From Vombatus ursinus (lineage: Eukaryota > Chordata > Mammalia > Diprotodontia > Vombatidae): a stretch of 64,000 nt of DNA. The notes beneath the pieces were generated by a model. The model had not been told where the DNA came from. It did not search any database and saw only the letters and a list, made by a program, of their open reading frames with translations. The translations under genes and the position numbers were made by a program. Shown in pieces: positions 11,831 to 23,187 of this stretch. Position 1 is the first letter of the stretch, and each line of letters opens with the position of its first letter. The stretch is taken from positions 1,550,001-1,614,000 of the forward strand of contig NW_020954719.1 of the NCBI RefSeq assembly GCF_900497805.2, written 5' to 3'.

Positions 11831-12674
11831 ACATTCTGCCCAAGCTAAAAAGAGAGAATAATCCTACAACTATAAACTGAGATTCAAAGGAAAAAAATGG
11901 ATTTTTCAAAAACACTACATGAATACCTCTAAGAAATAAAACAACAGATTAAAAATGAGAAAAGAATTGATAAAATTGGAAGGAGAATAAATAGCAGAGA
12001 AAGTGGAAAACCATATCCAAGTAACAGATACCCTAAAAAACTAAAAGAGATTGATCCATGAGATAGCAAAAAAATATTAAAAGAAAATCAAATGTTTGAA
12101 AAAAAAAAGAAGAAAAAGGTATAATATCTGATAGTAAAAAAAAAAAAAAATCAATCGAGGAGAGGAAGACCTATAGGGTTTCTGGCCAAAACAGAAGCAA
12201 TTGCTGTTTACACTCACCCTGAGCCATCAGAGCCCAATGACCAAATGAGGCTTGAGCTGGGACCCATTGTTGGCTAATCAATGAGAGCAAGAGTGATTTG
12301 GGTTTAAGGCATAGGTCCTTAAGAAAGAAATCTAGCCTTTAAACCCCAAGGTATCTTGGGAGGTTTTAGCAATCAAAATTTACAATTCTTTGAGCAGAGC
12401 ACCTGTAGGTGAGGGTATGAAACCATATGTAGACAGAGGGAAAGGAGAGAGGGTATGGAAAGAAGGACACCTGGGACAAACCTCAGCTTAAAAAGGCCAA
12501 GGTCTCCCACTGCATCCGGGACCATCTCCAGGCATCCTGATTTATATCTTAACCACTGAACCAAATGGCTCCAAAGGAGAAAGTGAGTCTGGTGACTTTG
12601 CATAGTCCTCCCTTACTTAAATTCAACTCACTTATTCCTCCTTCCCTTCCCTTCCAAATATATATAATGAAATA
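11831..12674. other. Unassigned, partly A-rich
   Basis: 11880-12150 is A-rich, with lysine- and glutamate-rich potential in sense that could be a degraded LINE ORF1. 12150-12610 is more balanced in composition but has no gene-like frame. I see nothing else supportable. Confidence 0.35.
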
Positions 12675-12960
12675 ATCCCTTCTCACAAGAAGCTTACCAT
12701 TTAATGAGGGAGACAATAAGTATATGTAAAAGTATATACAGGATAATTATAAAAATAATAAATCCAAATATTCTATATTACATACAACATACAAAATATT
12801 TATATATTAGATTTTAATATTTATGTAAATACAAATACAAAAGAGGTTTAACACAAGACAGTTTGGGATGGAAGGCATTAGAAGAGAAGCAGATAATACA
12901 GTTTTACAATTATGGATGGGGAAAGAATTCTTAACCAAACAAGGGATAAAGGCAATTATA
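12675..12960 (-). mobile_element. L2 3' fragment
   Basis: Antisense L2 3' pattern (CTCACAAGAAGCTTACCATT, TTAATGAGGGAGACAATAAG), the same block as at 14240, 33510 and 20670. AT-rich and diverged. Confidence 0.6.
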
Positions 12961-12964
12961 AAAG

Positions 12965-13215
12965 TTAGAGGCATCTAGCTGGCACAGTGAATAGACTACA
13001 GAAATTGGAGATAGGAAGACCTGAGTTGAAATCTAGATTCACCTACTTACTAACTGTGGGATCCTGGGCAAGTCATTTAACCTCTGTTTGTCTCAGTTTT
13101 CTCATCTGTAACATGGGGATAATCACTTACTTCATAGGGTAGTTCAGAGTCTTAAGACAATATTTAAAGCATATTACTAATCTTAAAGCATTACATGTTA
13201 CTTATTATTATTAAA
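12965..13215 (+). mobile_element. CORE-SINE of THER1/MIR type
   Basis: tRNA-like head (GGCATCTAGCTGGCACAGTG), then TGGGCAAGTCATTTAACCTC, CTCAGTTTTCTCATCTGTAA and a TTATTATTA tail. The CORE and L2-like tail distinguish it from the shorter poly-A SINEs nearby. Confidence 0.75.
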
Positions 13216-13391
13216 AAGTAAGATAGATTATTTTGATTATATTTATAATGTTTGAACTTAACTGACTGCATAAACCAAATCAGCCCAACCCAATTGAAGG
13301 AAGGGTTAATATGCTAAGGCCTAATGAACCTTAAACTAGGTGGGAACACTTCTTTATTGAAACAATAGATTGTAATCATTAGAAAAGTATG

Positions 13392-13531
13392 GGGGCAGCT
13401 AGGTGGCACAGTGGATAGAGCACTCAGCCCTGGAGTCAGAAGGACCTGAGTTCAAATCTGGCCTCAGACACTTCCTAGCTGTGTGACCCTGGGCAAGTCA
13501 CTTAACCCCAACTGCCTATAAAAAAAAAAAG
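13392..13531 (+). mobile_element. tRNA-derived SINE (MAR1/MON1/WSINE type)
   Basis: Full-length head GGGGCAGCTAGGTGGCACAG, then GTGTGACCCTGGGCAAGTCA, AACTGCCTATA and a poly-A tail. Among the least diverged copies in the window. Confidence 0.9.
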
Positions 13532-13844
13532 TGTGAAGAAGTTCTTGAACAATTGGAATGATGTATATGAAGTATATTCAGATATCTTTAAGCAAATGTG
13601 CTTACCATATCATTTTAGTAAATCCTCCATTCTAAAAACTAATTCAGTCTTAATCAACAATCAGCTAACAATCATCACATGAAACATCTTGGTATGGGCT
13701 CATGAGCTATAGCATTTGAAAAGACAGCAATGCCATGGGGACTTGATTCATCAGTGCAAGCAGGAATTTGGAGGTCTTTGATCATCTACTACACGTGAAT
13801 TTGAAAAACTATTGCACAAAGCTAATGCATCGAGGATGAGAAGG

Positions 13845-13990
13845 GAAGCAGTTGAATAAGGGGGAAAAATGTTTGTGTCAAATATCTCTGACAAGAGCTT
13901 GATATGCAATCTATAAAAGACAAATAACAGACACATATAAGGCCAAAAGCCATTCCCCAGTTGGTACATGGTTAAAGGATATGAACAAAA
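13845..13990 (+). mobile_element. L1 ORF2 C-terminal fragment
   Basis: Sense remnant with VSNISDKSLI and KPFPSWYMVKGYE-like text, matching the SVFDKSLISQIYRELSQ and HSPTDKWSKD region of better copies. Highly degraded. Confidence 0.55.
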
Positions 13991-14150
13991 TTGTTTTTTA
14001 ATAAAATTTTAATTTTTTTAATTAACCAAAATCTGCTTTCTCTACTTCCCACCTCTATTCCTCCAGTTGAAAAAGAAAGAAAAACAAACTTCTTGTATCA
14101 AATATATATAGCCAAGCAAAACAAATTTCCAAAATGACCATGTTAAAAAA
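13985..14150 (-). mobile_element. L1 3' end, antisense
   Basis: A poly-T-like start is followed by text close to the antisense L1 3' UTR at 35200 and 28430 (AGCCAAGCAAAACAAATTTC). Strongly 5'-truncated. Confidence 0.6.
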
Positions 14151-14164
14151 AAAAACTTTCAATC

Positions 14165-15790
14165 ATTTAGACAGCCAGGCACTGTGCTAAGAAACACTAG
14201 GATACAAAGAGAGGCAAAAGGCAGTCCCTGCTTTCAAGGAGCTCAAAATTTGATGGGGGAGACAATAAGCAGACCAAATATGTATAAAAAGCTACATAAA
14301 GGATATGTAGGAAATAGGCAAGTCATTAGAATAATAATTAGAAGAGGAATTGGGAAAGGCTTCCTGGAGAAGATGGGATTTTAATTGGGACTTAAATGAT
14401 GCCAGGGAATCCACTAAATGGAGATGAGGAAGGAGAGCATTTCAGGCACAGGAGACAGCCAAAGAAAATTCCAGGAGCCAATTGATTGAGTGTCTTGTTC
14501 ATGGAAAAGCCAGGAATCCAGAGTCACTGTATCAAAAAGTACATGGTTAGGAGTAAGGTGTAGGAAGAGTAGAAAGGTAGAAAGAGGCTAGGTTATAAAA
14601 GGTTTTGAATACCAAACAGAACATTTTGTATTTGAACCTGGAGGCAATAAGGAGCCACTGGTGTTTTTTAAGCAGGGAGAGAGGTGACATGGATGGACCT
14701 GTCCTTTAGGAAAATCACTTTGGTAGTTGAATGGAGGATGGACTAGAGCGGAGAGAGACTTGAGGTGGGTAGTACTGCAAGCAGACTATTTCAATGGTCC
14801 AGGCATTAGGTAATTAGCTTGCACCAAAGTGGTGACAATGTTAGAGGAGAGAAGGGGACATATTGGTAAAATCAACAGGCTTTGGCAACCAATTAGAAAA
14901 AGGGAGTGAGAGATAGTGAGGAGTTGAGGTTGACACCCAGGTTGCGAGCCTAAAAGACTAGGAGAATGGCATTGCCTTCAACAGTAATAAGAAAGTTTGG
15001 AAGGGGAAAAAGGTATTGGGGGAGGGTGGTAAAAGAGTCTGGTTTTGGACATATTGAGGTTAAGATATCTACTGGACATACAGTTTGAGATATCTGAAAG
15101 GCAGTTGCAGATGTGACATTGGAGGTCCATATAGAGGTTGAGGTAGGATAAGTAGATTTGAGAATCATCAGCAATGGTAATTAAATCTATGACAGCTGAT
15201 GAGATCACCAAACGAGGCAGTATAGAGGGAGAAGAAGGCCTAGGACAGAATCCCTGTGGGATGCCTATGGTTAAAGCCATCACGTGGATAAAGATTCAGC
15301 AAAGGAAACTGAGAAGGAGCAGTCAGCTAGGTAGGAAGAGAACTAGGAGGGAGTAGTGTCCTGGAATTCTAGAGAAAAGAAAGTATCAAGGAGGAGAGAG
15401 TGATCAGCAGATTCTAAGGCTGCAGAGAAATCAAGGAGAATGAGGACTGAGAAAAAGTCACATGACTTGGCAATTAAGAGATCATTGATAACTTGGGAGG
15501 GAGCAGTTTTGGTGGAATAGTAAGGTCAGAAGCAGTATTATAAGAGAGTGAGAAGAGAGAAAGTGGTGGAGCCTATTGTAGATGGCCTTTTCAAAGAGTT
15601 TAGCTATAAAAGACAGAAAAGATATAAGAAGATAGTTAATATAAGAATAGAAGGATCAGGTGAGGTTTTTTTTCAGAATGGGGGAGAAAAGGGAATATTT
15701 GTAGGCAATAGAGAATGAGCCAGTACATAGGGAGAAATCGAAAATAAGTGATAGAATGGGGCAATCTGCATTCAGTCTAACATGTCTTTT
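14165..15790 (-). mobile_element. L2 with 3' end and RT region
   Basis: The left end matches the L2 3' terminus (CCAGGCACTGTGCTAAG). The minus strand carries RT remnants: IGIPQGF, then ADDSQIYLSYLNLY and MSSRYLNLNMSKT in 14978-15283. One of the most complete L2 copies here, with multiple breaks. The right end is 5'-truncated near 15790. Confidence 0.85.
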
Positions 15791-15934
15791 TCAGGAGGTG
15801 GGTAGCATATTTCATCATGAGTCCTCTGAAATTACAGTCATTGATTGTGTTGATCAGAGTTCTTAAGTCTTTTAAGTTTTTTTAAACAAAATTTATTAAA
15901 GGAAGAATTGCAGCTATTGACAACCATGAGGATG

Positions 15935-16080
15935 CTCCAAATATCTGAAAGAAATGCAAATCAAAACAACCTTGAGGTTTTAACCCACAGTAAGCAAATT
16001 TGCAAAGATGAAAAAAGGTCAGAATTATCAATGTTGGAGTGGTTTTAGAAAAACAGGTACACTAATGCATTGGCTGTGTA
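15935..16080 (+). mobile_element. Degraded L1 ORF2 C-terminal fragment
   Basis: AGAAATGCAAATCAAAACAA followed by an altered LTP.. and CWSGF.. region parallels the RNANQNNSEVPPHTYQ and GEDVGKLEH part of L1. Very old copy. Confidence 0.55.
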
Positions 16081-17038
16081 TCCCATTATTATTTCTAGAT
16101 AGCTACCTAGCTTTCTAATACTGAAAAAGGGTTTCTACATTCAGTTTTCCAGTAACCTAGTGATTTGCGTTAGTGCAACTTCCATTGGAGCTCTCTAGTA
16201 TTATTTGGTTGTGATAACTAGAAATATATTGTTTCCATGTAGTAACATTTTACTCCATTACCTTCTGATACAAGCATCTAGCTATAAAAAAAATTAGAGC
16301 GATTTAATTGGACTCTTGGCAATGTATCCTACCTAAATTTTGTACTTAATTTCTGGGAAAGCTATGTAGCCTTGTAAGGTTGGGTTTCTCCTATTGGTTC
16401 CTATTTTTCTAGCTCTATGATTTCTATAAAACTCACCATCAAAAGAGGTACAGTACAATATCAGTGCATAATTTTATTCTACAAAATTATCTTGTAACAA
16501 TATCATCTGCTAATAAGTCCATTTTAATCATTTTGAACAATACGAAAGAAATTGAAGCAAACTCATTGAATTTCTGACAGTGAGTCTCATTTCCATTATG
16601 TACATGATTTCTGATTAGCTATCTAGCTTCCCAAGATAACACTGGTTTTCTCTAGCTTGTTTTCTAGTAGTCTAGTATTCATTCCAATGGAATGCTAACA
16701 GGGATTCTCTGGTGGGATCTAATATAAATTATTGTTCTGCTATAATTTACTAAATCAGTATTTCCCATCTTTATTTGTTCTGGGAAACCCTTTCAATAAC
16801 ATAAAAAATGTATTGTGAACTCCCAGGGTAATTTAATATACTACTCATAATGCCCTTTTAGATTTATTCATTAAGTGCTTATAATATAATAATAACTTTT
16901 CCACCAAAGGCTCCAAATTAAAATTATATTATAAAATTATTATAAAATATAACATTTATTCTACCCATAATTGTGAAAACTAATGATAAAATTATAAAAT
17001 GCCAACTTTAACATAATTATGAATATTTTATATGGAAT
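16081..17038. other. AT-rich unassigned DNA with an internal repeated motif
   Basis: No gene. Two diverged copies of a block beginning AGCTAYCTAGCTTYC lie about 520 bp apart (about 16098 and 16616). A third sits at about 20338. The right end is very AT-rich. Confidence 0.45.
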
Positions 17039-19185
17039 TGTGAAAGGAATTATGATTTTCATATTAATCCATATGATATGTGTAATGAATATAGTAATAA
17101 TTTAGATTTCTCAGGAGACTCTGGCTTGGGAGTCAGAGTCTTACAATGCAACTTGAAATGATCACTCAAACCCTTGACAATATTCTCACAATCACTGCAT
17201 TCTTGTGTCTGTGTACCTTAACTGAAGTGAATCAAAAATTATAGAACCTATTCCTGTCACTGAATTCCAGTTCTGTGCCCTCGGGGTTGGTCACGACCCC
17301 CCAAATTTGAAATAATCAAAGAATTGTTGTATTGTCCTACGCTCATGGGCTTATTGTGGGAAACCACTCAGGCCATGGAAATTATTGTTTGTAATCCACC
17401 TTCCTCCACCCTTCCCCCCACCTTGCCTTCCCCATGTGTGATTTATTGATATAAGCTGTGCTTTTACTCCAACTTAGAGAGCATTCCTCATTCTGAAACT
17501 GATTAATTAATTATATTATATTCATTAATTATATGGCAAGAGAAGGTTATCCCCCAGGAGTTCAAAGATGCTTCCATTATCCATCTCTAGAAAGATAAAG
17601 GAAATTGTCCTGCGACAATCATGGGGGTGGCAAGATTCTTGCCAGAGTCCTCCTCAATATGTTGATCCTTCACCTGGAAGATAGTGCCAGTGTGGCTTCA
17701 GAAAGGGTCGAGGAACAGTTGATGTGGTGTTTGCTGCCTGACAACTCCAGGAGAAATGCCAGGAGTAGAACAGAAGTCTGTAAACAATGTTTATAGACCT
17801 GATTAAGACCTTTTGACTTTGTCAGTTGTGAGGGTTTATGGAAAATTATGGCAAAATTTGGTTGCCCAGGGAATTTCATCATTATTGTACATCACTTTTA
17901 TGACAGCATGCGTGCATGGGTTCTGGATAATGGATGAAGCTCTCCTGCTTTCCCAGTCACCAATGGAGTGAAACAAGGCTGTGTGCTTGCTTCCATGCTT
18001 TTTAGCACAATGTTTTCAGCCATGTTGTCAAACACCTTCAATGAAGATGAACATGGCATCAAAGTCAACTATCACACTAATGGTAAACTCTTCAACTTGA
18101 ATAGGTTACAAGCCAGAGGGAGGGTTGGTGCATGACTTTTTGTTTGCAGATGACTGTGCACTCAATGCAGCCTCTGAAGCTGAGATGCAACAAAGCATGG
18201 TTTGAATCTCTGCTGCTTGTGCTAATTTTGGCCTAACAATGAACATCAAGAAAACACAGGTTCTCCACCAGCCAGCACCACACCATCCATATGTGGAACC
18301 ATCAGTTACAGCAAATGGAGAAGTTTTGAATGCTGTGGATGAATTCACTTATCTTGGCAGTATACTTTCTCAGGATGTATACATTGATAATGAGGTAAAC
18401 ACACTCATTGCCAGAGCTAGCTCAGTGTTTGGGAGACTCTGAAGGAAAGTGTGGGAGAGAAGGGGTATTAGACTGACTACCAGACTGAAGGTCTATAGAG
18501 CTATTGTGCTGACCTCATTGTTGTATGCCTGTGAAACCTGGATAGTCTACCAGCGCCATGCCAGGAAACTGAATCACTTCCATTTGAATTGTCTTAGGAA
18601 GATTCTGAAGATCACTTGGCAGGATGACCAGACACTGAGGTCCTTTCTTGAACTAAACTGTCAAGCATTCAAACTCTACCACAGAGAGTGCAACTTTGAT
18701 GGGCTGGCAACGTTGTTCGAATGCCAAATGTACACTTGCCAAGAATATTAATTTATGGAGAACTCACACAGGGCAAGCACTCACATGGTGGTCAGAAGAA
18801 GCAATGTAAGGATACTCTCAAGGTCACTCTTAAGAACTTTGGAATTGATTATGTGACATGGGAGCCACTGGCCCAGCAGGACATGCCCTCATCAGAGAAG
18901 GTGCTGTGCTCCATGAACAAAGCAGAATTGAAGTAGCTCAAAAGAAACGCAAGATGTGCAAATTTAGAGAATCCACCCCAAGTGTTCACTTGGACTATTT
19001 GTGCCCAACCTATGGTAGAGCATTCAGAGCTCATATTGGTCTGATCAATAACATGCTGATGTCATTTGGATCCTCTTTGAAAACAAAGGACAACCAATTA
19101 AACTACTACTTGATTTCTGGCACGCCTATCTCTAGGCCTGCCTTGTGCTGCTCCCAGAATTCCCAGGTTAGAGACTGACTGAGTT
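17039..19185 (+). mobile_element. Solo LTR split by a LINE insertion
   Basis: The two LTR parts are 17039-17520 and 19096-19185. Both align by eye with the LTR at 4337-4862: TTTTCATATTAAYCAATATG near the start, CACAATCACTG in the middle, a GATTAATTAA block at the split, and a GGCACGCC..GTTAGAGACTG block at the end. No viral coding sequence flanks it, so it is treated as a solo fossil LTR older than the LINE inside it. Confidence 0.7.
17530..19095 (+). mobile_element. RTE-like LINE, 3' portion with reverse transcriptase and C-terminal finger-like tail
   Basis: The sense frames carry a non-L1 reverse transcriptase. In order: CDNHGGGKILARVLLN, the catalytic FLFADDCALNA (near 18134-18165), FGLTMNIKKTQVLHQPAP, EFTYLGSILSQDVYIDNEVN, KVWERRGIRL, TSLLYACETW and HFHLNCLRKILKITWQD. 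The last segment reads LCPTYGRAFRAHIGLI, a decayed C2H2-finger-like motif, and the 3' end is GTCATTTGGATCCTCTTTGA. Stops and shifts break the frame at several points (for example after 18442). It begins near the end of the thumbless upstream half, so it is 5'-truncated. The clade (RTE/Proto2-like) is from memory of the motif set. Confidence 0.8.
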
Positions 19186-20124
19186 TAAAAAAAAAAAAAA
19201 GAATTAAGAGAAATAATCAAACAAGACCTGTTTACTGTTATCTGCAAGACTTCATGAATAAACTAACCTTTGTAAGGAAAGAATCTTTTCAGATGTGACT
19301 TTCTTCTCTTCTGTCTAGGACCCTGGCTACCCTCTAATAGAAACTCTACTGAATGACTGACCAATATTGTCAACCAGTTCATTTAAAAATCTGCCAGAAA
19401 GAAGAACAGTAACATAAGTAAAGAATTAGTTTAAATTGGAAAACAGCTTTAACACTTCAATGAGAGACAATATAAGGTTTGTTTCTACAGAACATTTGTG
19501 ATGGACTGTGATGGTTTCAAGATGGCTTGTAAAGCAAATGGCCAGCAATCATGTTTTTCAAAATGTCTGATATTTGTGCTACAAAAATAAAAGTATTCAT
19601 AACATCTTGATCGTGTGATTACTCAGCTAATTAAGTACGATTGAATAAAGAGGGAGCTACTGTGGTGTAGTGTACAGAATGCAAATGAGGATTTGCATGT
19701 CTTTATGATCTCTTGAGAATCAGCTCACACTTGAATATTAATGACAGATAGAGAAACTGCAAAAAGTTTTGCTTAGTCAGAACTTGATGTAATTGCTGCA
19801 TGAACACCAAAATCATGTGTACATGATCATGATGGTTTCAAATCACTACAGAAACAAATCTATACTGCTTTAAATGTGTGCGTGCTTGTTGTCACACAGA
19901 AAAATATATATATTTGTAATAGAATTGGGCAACTATTTACTGCTTAAAAGGTGCCATTAAAGAACTTTTAGTGTGGATTGGATCGTTGGATCATCGTCAC
20001 GAATTTTCAAAGGGTTCATAATGACTTCACTATATTATCCTGAATCTAGCTTGTATCATTTGACTTGCTTACATAAAAAAATACATCCACCTACCTTTTA
20101 GAATTATAGAAAACACATTGGAAC
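19186..20124. other. Unassigned intergenic DNA
   Basis: No coding potential recognised. A poly-A stretch at about 19186-19200 follows the LTR. The GAGGGAGCTACTGTGGTGTA text near 19650 could be a decayed SINE head, but the rest does not follow. Confidence 0.4.
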
Positions 20125-20140
20125 AATACATTTATTCTTT

Positions 20141-20281
20141 TTTTGTATGTGGGCAATTGGGGTTGTGACTTGCCCAGGGTCACACAGCCATTAAGTGTCA
20201 AGTGTCTGAGGCCAGATTTGAACTCAGGTCCTCCTGAGTCCAGGACCAGTGCTCTGTCAACTTCACCACCTAGCTGCTCCC
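20141..20281 (-). mobile_element. tRNA-derived SINE with target-site duplication
   Basis: Antisense SINE (TTGTGACTTGCCCAGGGTCA .. CCACCTAGCTGCTCC). It is flanked by 16-bp direct repeats (20125-20140 and 20282-20297, one mismatch), which fixes both ends. Confidence 0.9.
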
Positions 20282-20299
20282 AATGCATTTATTCTTTTG

Positions 20300-20560
20300 A
20301 TACTCTATTCTCCCTAAGTTATGTACCTGATTAATTCTTAGTTATGTAGCTTCCCAAGAGTAAAATTATGTTTTTCCAGCTAGGTTTAACTTATTCTAGC
20401 TATACACATTATTTTAATGTCAATAGAAACTCACAAGTGTCAAGTGGTGCAATGTCAATTTATATGTATGTGTGTATGTGTGGATAGATAGATGGATAGA
20501 CAGACAGATAGATTCTTTAATATTGTACTTCACTGCATGAAAAATAGATCTAACAACTAG
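20300..20560 (+). repeat. Third copy of unidentified block plus GATA/TGTG simple repeat
   Basis: The TAGTTATGTAGCTTCCCAAG block resembles those at 16098 and 16616. 20462-20512 is a TATG/GATAGATA simple repeat. Confidence 0.4.
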
Positions 20561-20574
20561 TCAACAAACATTAA

Positions 20575-21420
20575 TAAAATAGTTACTTTGTTCCAGATAC
20601 TGTGTCACTGGGGTTACAAGCCAAAAGCAAAAAAGCAAACAAACAAACCTGTCCTTGTCCTAAGGGATCTCACATGCTAATAGAGGAGACAACATATTCA
20701 TCATTGGTACATACAAAATATAAAAGAGTACTGGCCTTAGAGGGAAAAGCACTAGCCCCTTAAATGACAGGGGAAGGCCTCTTATTAGAGGTGGTACTTT
20801 AAATGAGACTTAAAGATGGCCAGGGGTTCTGCCAACAAGAGGTTAGGAGGGTGAGCATTCCAGGTATGGGGAAGAGCTACAGCAAGGGCAAAAAGATCTA
20901 ATATGGAGTTCCATGTGTGAGGAATCTCAAGTTGGTCAACATGACTAGATCATAGAGTGTAAGGAGAAGAGTAAAATAGGAAGATTAGTAATTTTCTGAA
21001 CAGCTAGCTTCAAATGCCAAGTGCAGGAGTTTTATTTGAGATGAGGTAATAAGAGGTCACTGGAGTTAAATAAGAAGTGGGATAACCCTTTGGCAGATCT
21101 ATGAAGGGAAATGGGGAGAACACTATTACAATAGCCAGATAGAAGGTTATGAGAGCCTGAACTTAGGTCACGTGACCTATGTGAGTGGAGGGAAGGGGGA
21201 ATATCTGAAGGATGTCACAGATAAAGAAACAGCAACATTCTGCAACTGAGTATGGGGATTGAGGAAGAGTGAGTAATTAAAGATGACAATGAGATTATGA
21301 ATCTGGATAACTGGAAGAATAGTGTTGCCCTTGAGAGTAATAGGTAAGTTTGGAAGAGAGGTAAATTTAGGGTGAGGAAGGGAGCAGGTTATTGAATTCT
21401 GTTTTGAACCTGTTGAGTTT
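20575..21420 (-). mobile_element. L2, 3' part
   Basis: Antisense L2 from its 3' end (CATTAATAAAATAGTTACTT) through the same series of blocks as at 14.2 kb (for example GAGCATTCCAGGTATGGGGA). Minus-strand text in 21177-21500 (PHPKFTSLPNLPITLKGNTI) matches the L2 region after RT. Truncated near 21420. Confidence 0.8.
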
Positions 21421-21603
21421 AACTCCCTGAAGTAGGCCTGACCTTGCTCCCTTATGTAAGAGGGTTGCTGCTGGCCTGTGTTGCTACTATCCTCCTGCAC
21501 TGGCTAGGAGTGCTCTGCTGTTTCTAGCAACTGACTCTGCCCTCCTATGCCAGGGTTGGGTGTTGCAGGCCACAGAGTCACTGTCCCTGGCTGGCCTATC
21601 ACC

Positions 21604-21645
21604 GATGAGATCAGTAACTCCACAGATGAGATCAGTAACTACCAC
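21604..21645. repeat. 21-bp tandem duplication
   Basis: GATGAGATCAGTAACT occurs twice at a 21-bp spacing (21604 and 21625). Two units only. Confidence 0.85.
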
Positions 21646-22034
21646 ATGGGATGCATCAAGCAACTCCAAAGGATTTTGGATGATCATGCCAGAGCCTCCC
21701 CTTTCTGTTAGTGATGATCTCCAAATGCAGGACATTGAGGGACCCAGGAGCTCTTGACAACTCAAACTCACAACGCTGCCACCAAGATGAGGAATATCTA
21801 GCTCAGGATCACTCACCTGTTCTCAGAGAAAAGTACAAAGCAAAACAAATAGCAATAAAGCCTCCTCTAGATCAGGATATATTTTCCATTTGCCATGTAC
21901 AAGCAATAATCATTTCTGCTGGAGTTGGGGAAGTGCTCATAGAGCCTGAGTTTTGTGCTTTGCAGGAGCCCATTACTGAAAGTTTCAGAGAGCCAGTTAT
22001 AATTTACAGTTTGGGGTAGGAGTGGAAACTCTTT

Positions 22035-23187
22035 TTCTTTTTTTTATATTTTTATTTTTAACATGTGTTTTTAAAACTTTGGGTTACAAATTTTCTCCCT
22101 TCCTCCCTCCCCACCCACCCTCATTGAAAAGGCAAGCATCTCCATACAGGTTATAGATGTGTAGTCATGCAAAACACTTCCATAGTAGTCATGTTGTGAA
22201 AAACTAAGTATATTTCCCCTCATCCTATCCACCCCTCCCGTTTATTCTATTCTCTTTTGACCTTGTCCCTCCTCAGAAGTGTTTGCTTTTGATTATTCCT
22301 TCCCCCAATCTGCCCTCCCCTCTATCAACCCCCTGCTCTTTTGTCCCCTTCCCCCCTTATTTTCCTGTAGGGTAAGATAGATTTCCATACCCCATTGTGT
22401 ACGTTATTCCCTCCTTAAGCCAAATCCTATGAGAATAAGATTCACTCATTCCCTCTCACCTTCCCCCATTTCCCCTCCACTGTAAAAGCCTTTTCTTGTC
22501 TGTTGCATGTGAGATAATTTACCCCATTCTACTTCTCCCTTTCTCCTTCTGCCAGTATAATCCTCTCTTACCTCTTAATTTTATTTTCCAGATATCACCC
22601 CTTCATCTTCAACTCACCCTGTGCCCTCTATCTATCTATCTATCTATACATGCATATAATTTTTTCCCTACCACTACCCTAATACTGACAAAGGACTCAT
22701 GAGTTATAAATATCATCTTTCCCTGCAGGAATGTAAACAGTTCAAACTTAATAAGTCTCTTATGATTTCTCTTTCCTGTTTACCTCTTCCATGTTTCACT
22801 TGAGTCTTGCATTTGAAAGTCAAATTTTCTATTCAGCTCTGGTCTTTTCCTCAGGAATGCTTGAAAGTCCCCTATTTCATTGAATGACCATTTTTTACCC
22901 TGAAGGATTATACTCAGTTTTGCTGGGTAGGTGATTCTTGGTTGTAATCCTATCTCCTTTGCCCTCCAGAACATCATACTCCATGCTCTGTGGTCTCTTA
23001 ATATAGAAGCTGCTAAATCTTGTGTTATCCTGATTGTGTTTCCACAATACTTGAATTGTTTCTTTCTGTCTGCCTGCAATATTTTCTCCTTGACCTGGGA
23101 ATTCTGGAATTTGGCTACAATAGTTTTCCTTTGGGGATCTCTTTCAGGAGGTGATTGGTGGATTCTTTCAATTTCTATTTTGCCAGG
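22035..23187 (-). mobile_element. HAL1 (half-L1), 5'-truncated
   Basis: Read on the minus strand: ORF1 C-terminal domain (ERIHQSPPERDP, KKQFKYCGNTIRITQDLAAS, ELNRKFDFQMQDS, stop at 22780) followed by the HAL1 tail with no ORF2. The joint seen in other copies, spacer text directly followed by the L1 3' UTR (CATGTTGTGAAAAACTAAGT in this orientation), is at about 22191-22212. ORF1 is open from the truncation point to its stop, so it is one of the better preserved ORF1 3' halves. Flanking GGARTGGAAACT repeats suggest the target-site duplication. Confidence 0.85.

Noticed and set aside
18963-19060. A host zinc-finger gene fragment
   Set aside because: The C-P-T-Y-G-R-A-F text is continuous with the LINE RT and lies just before the LINE's 3' end, so it belongs to the LINE.
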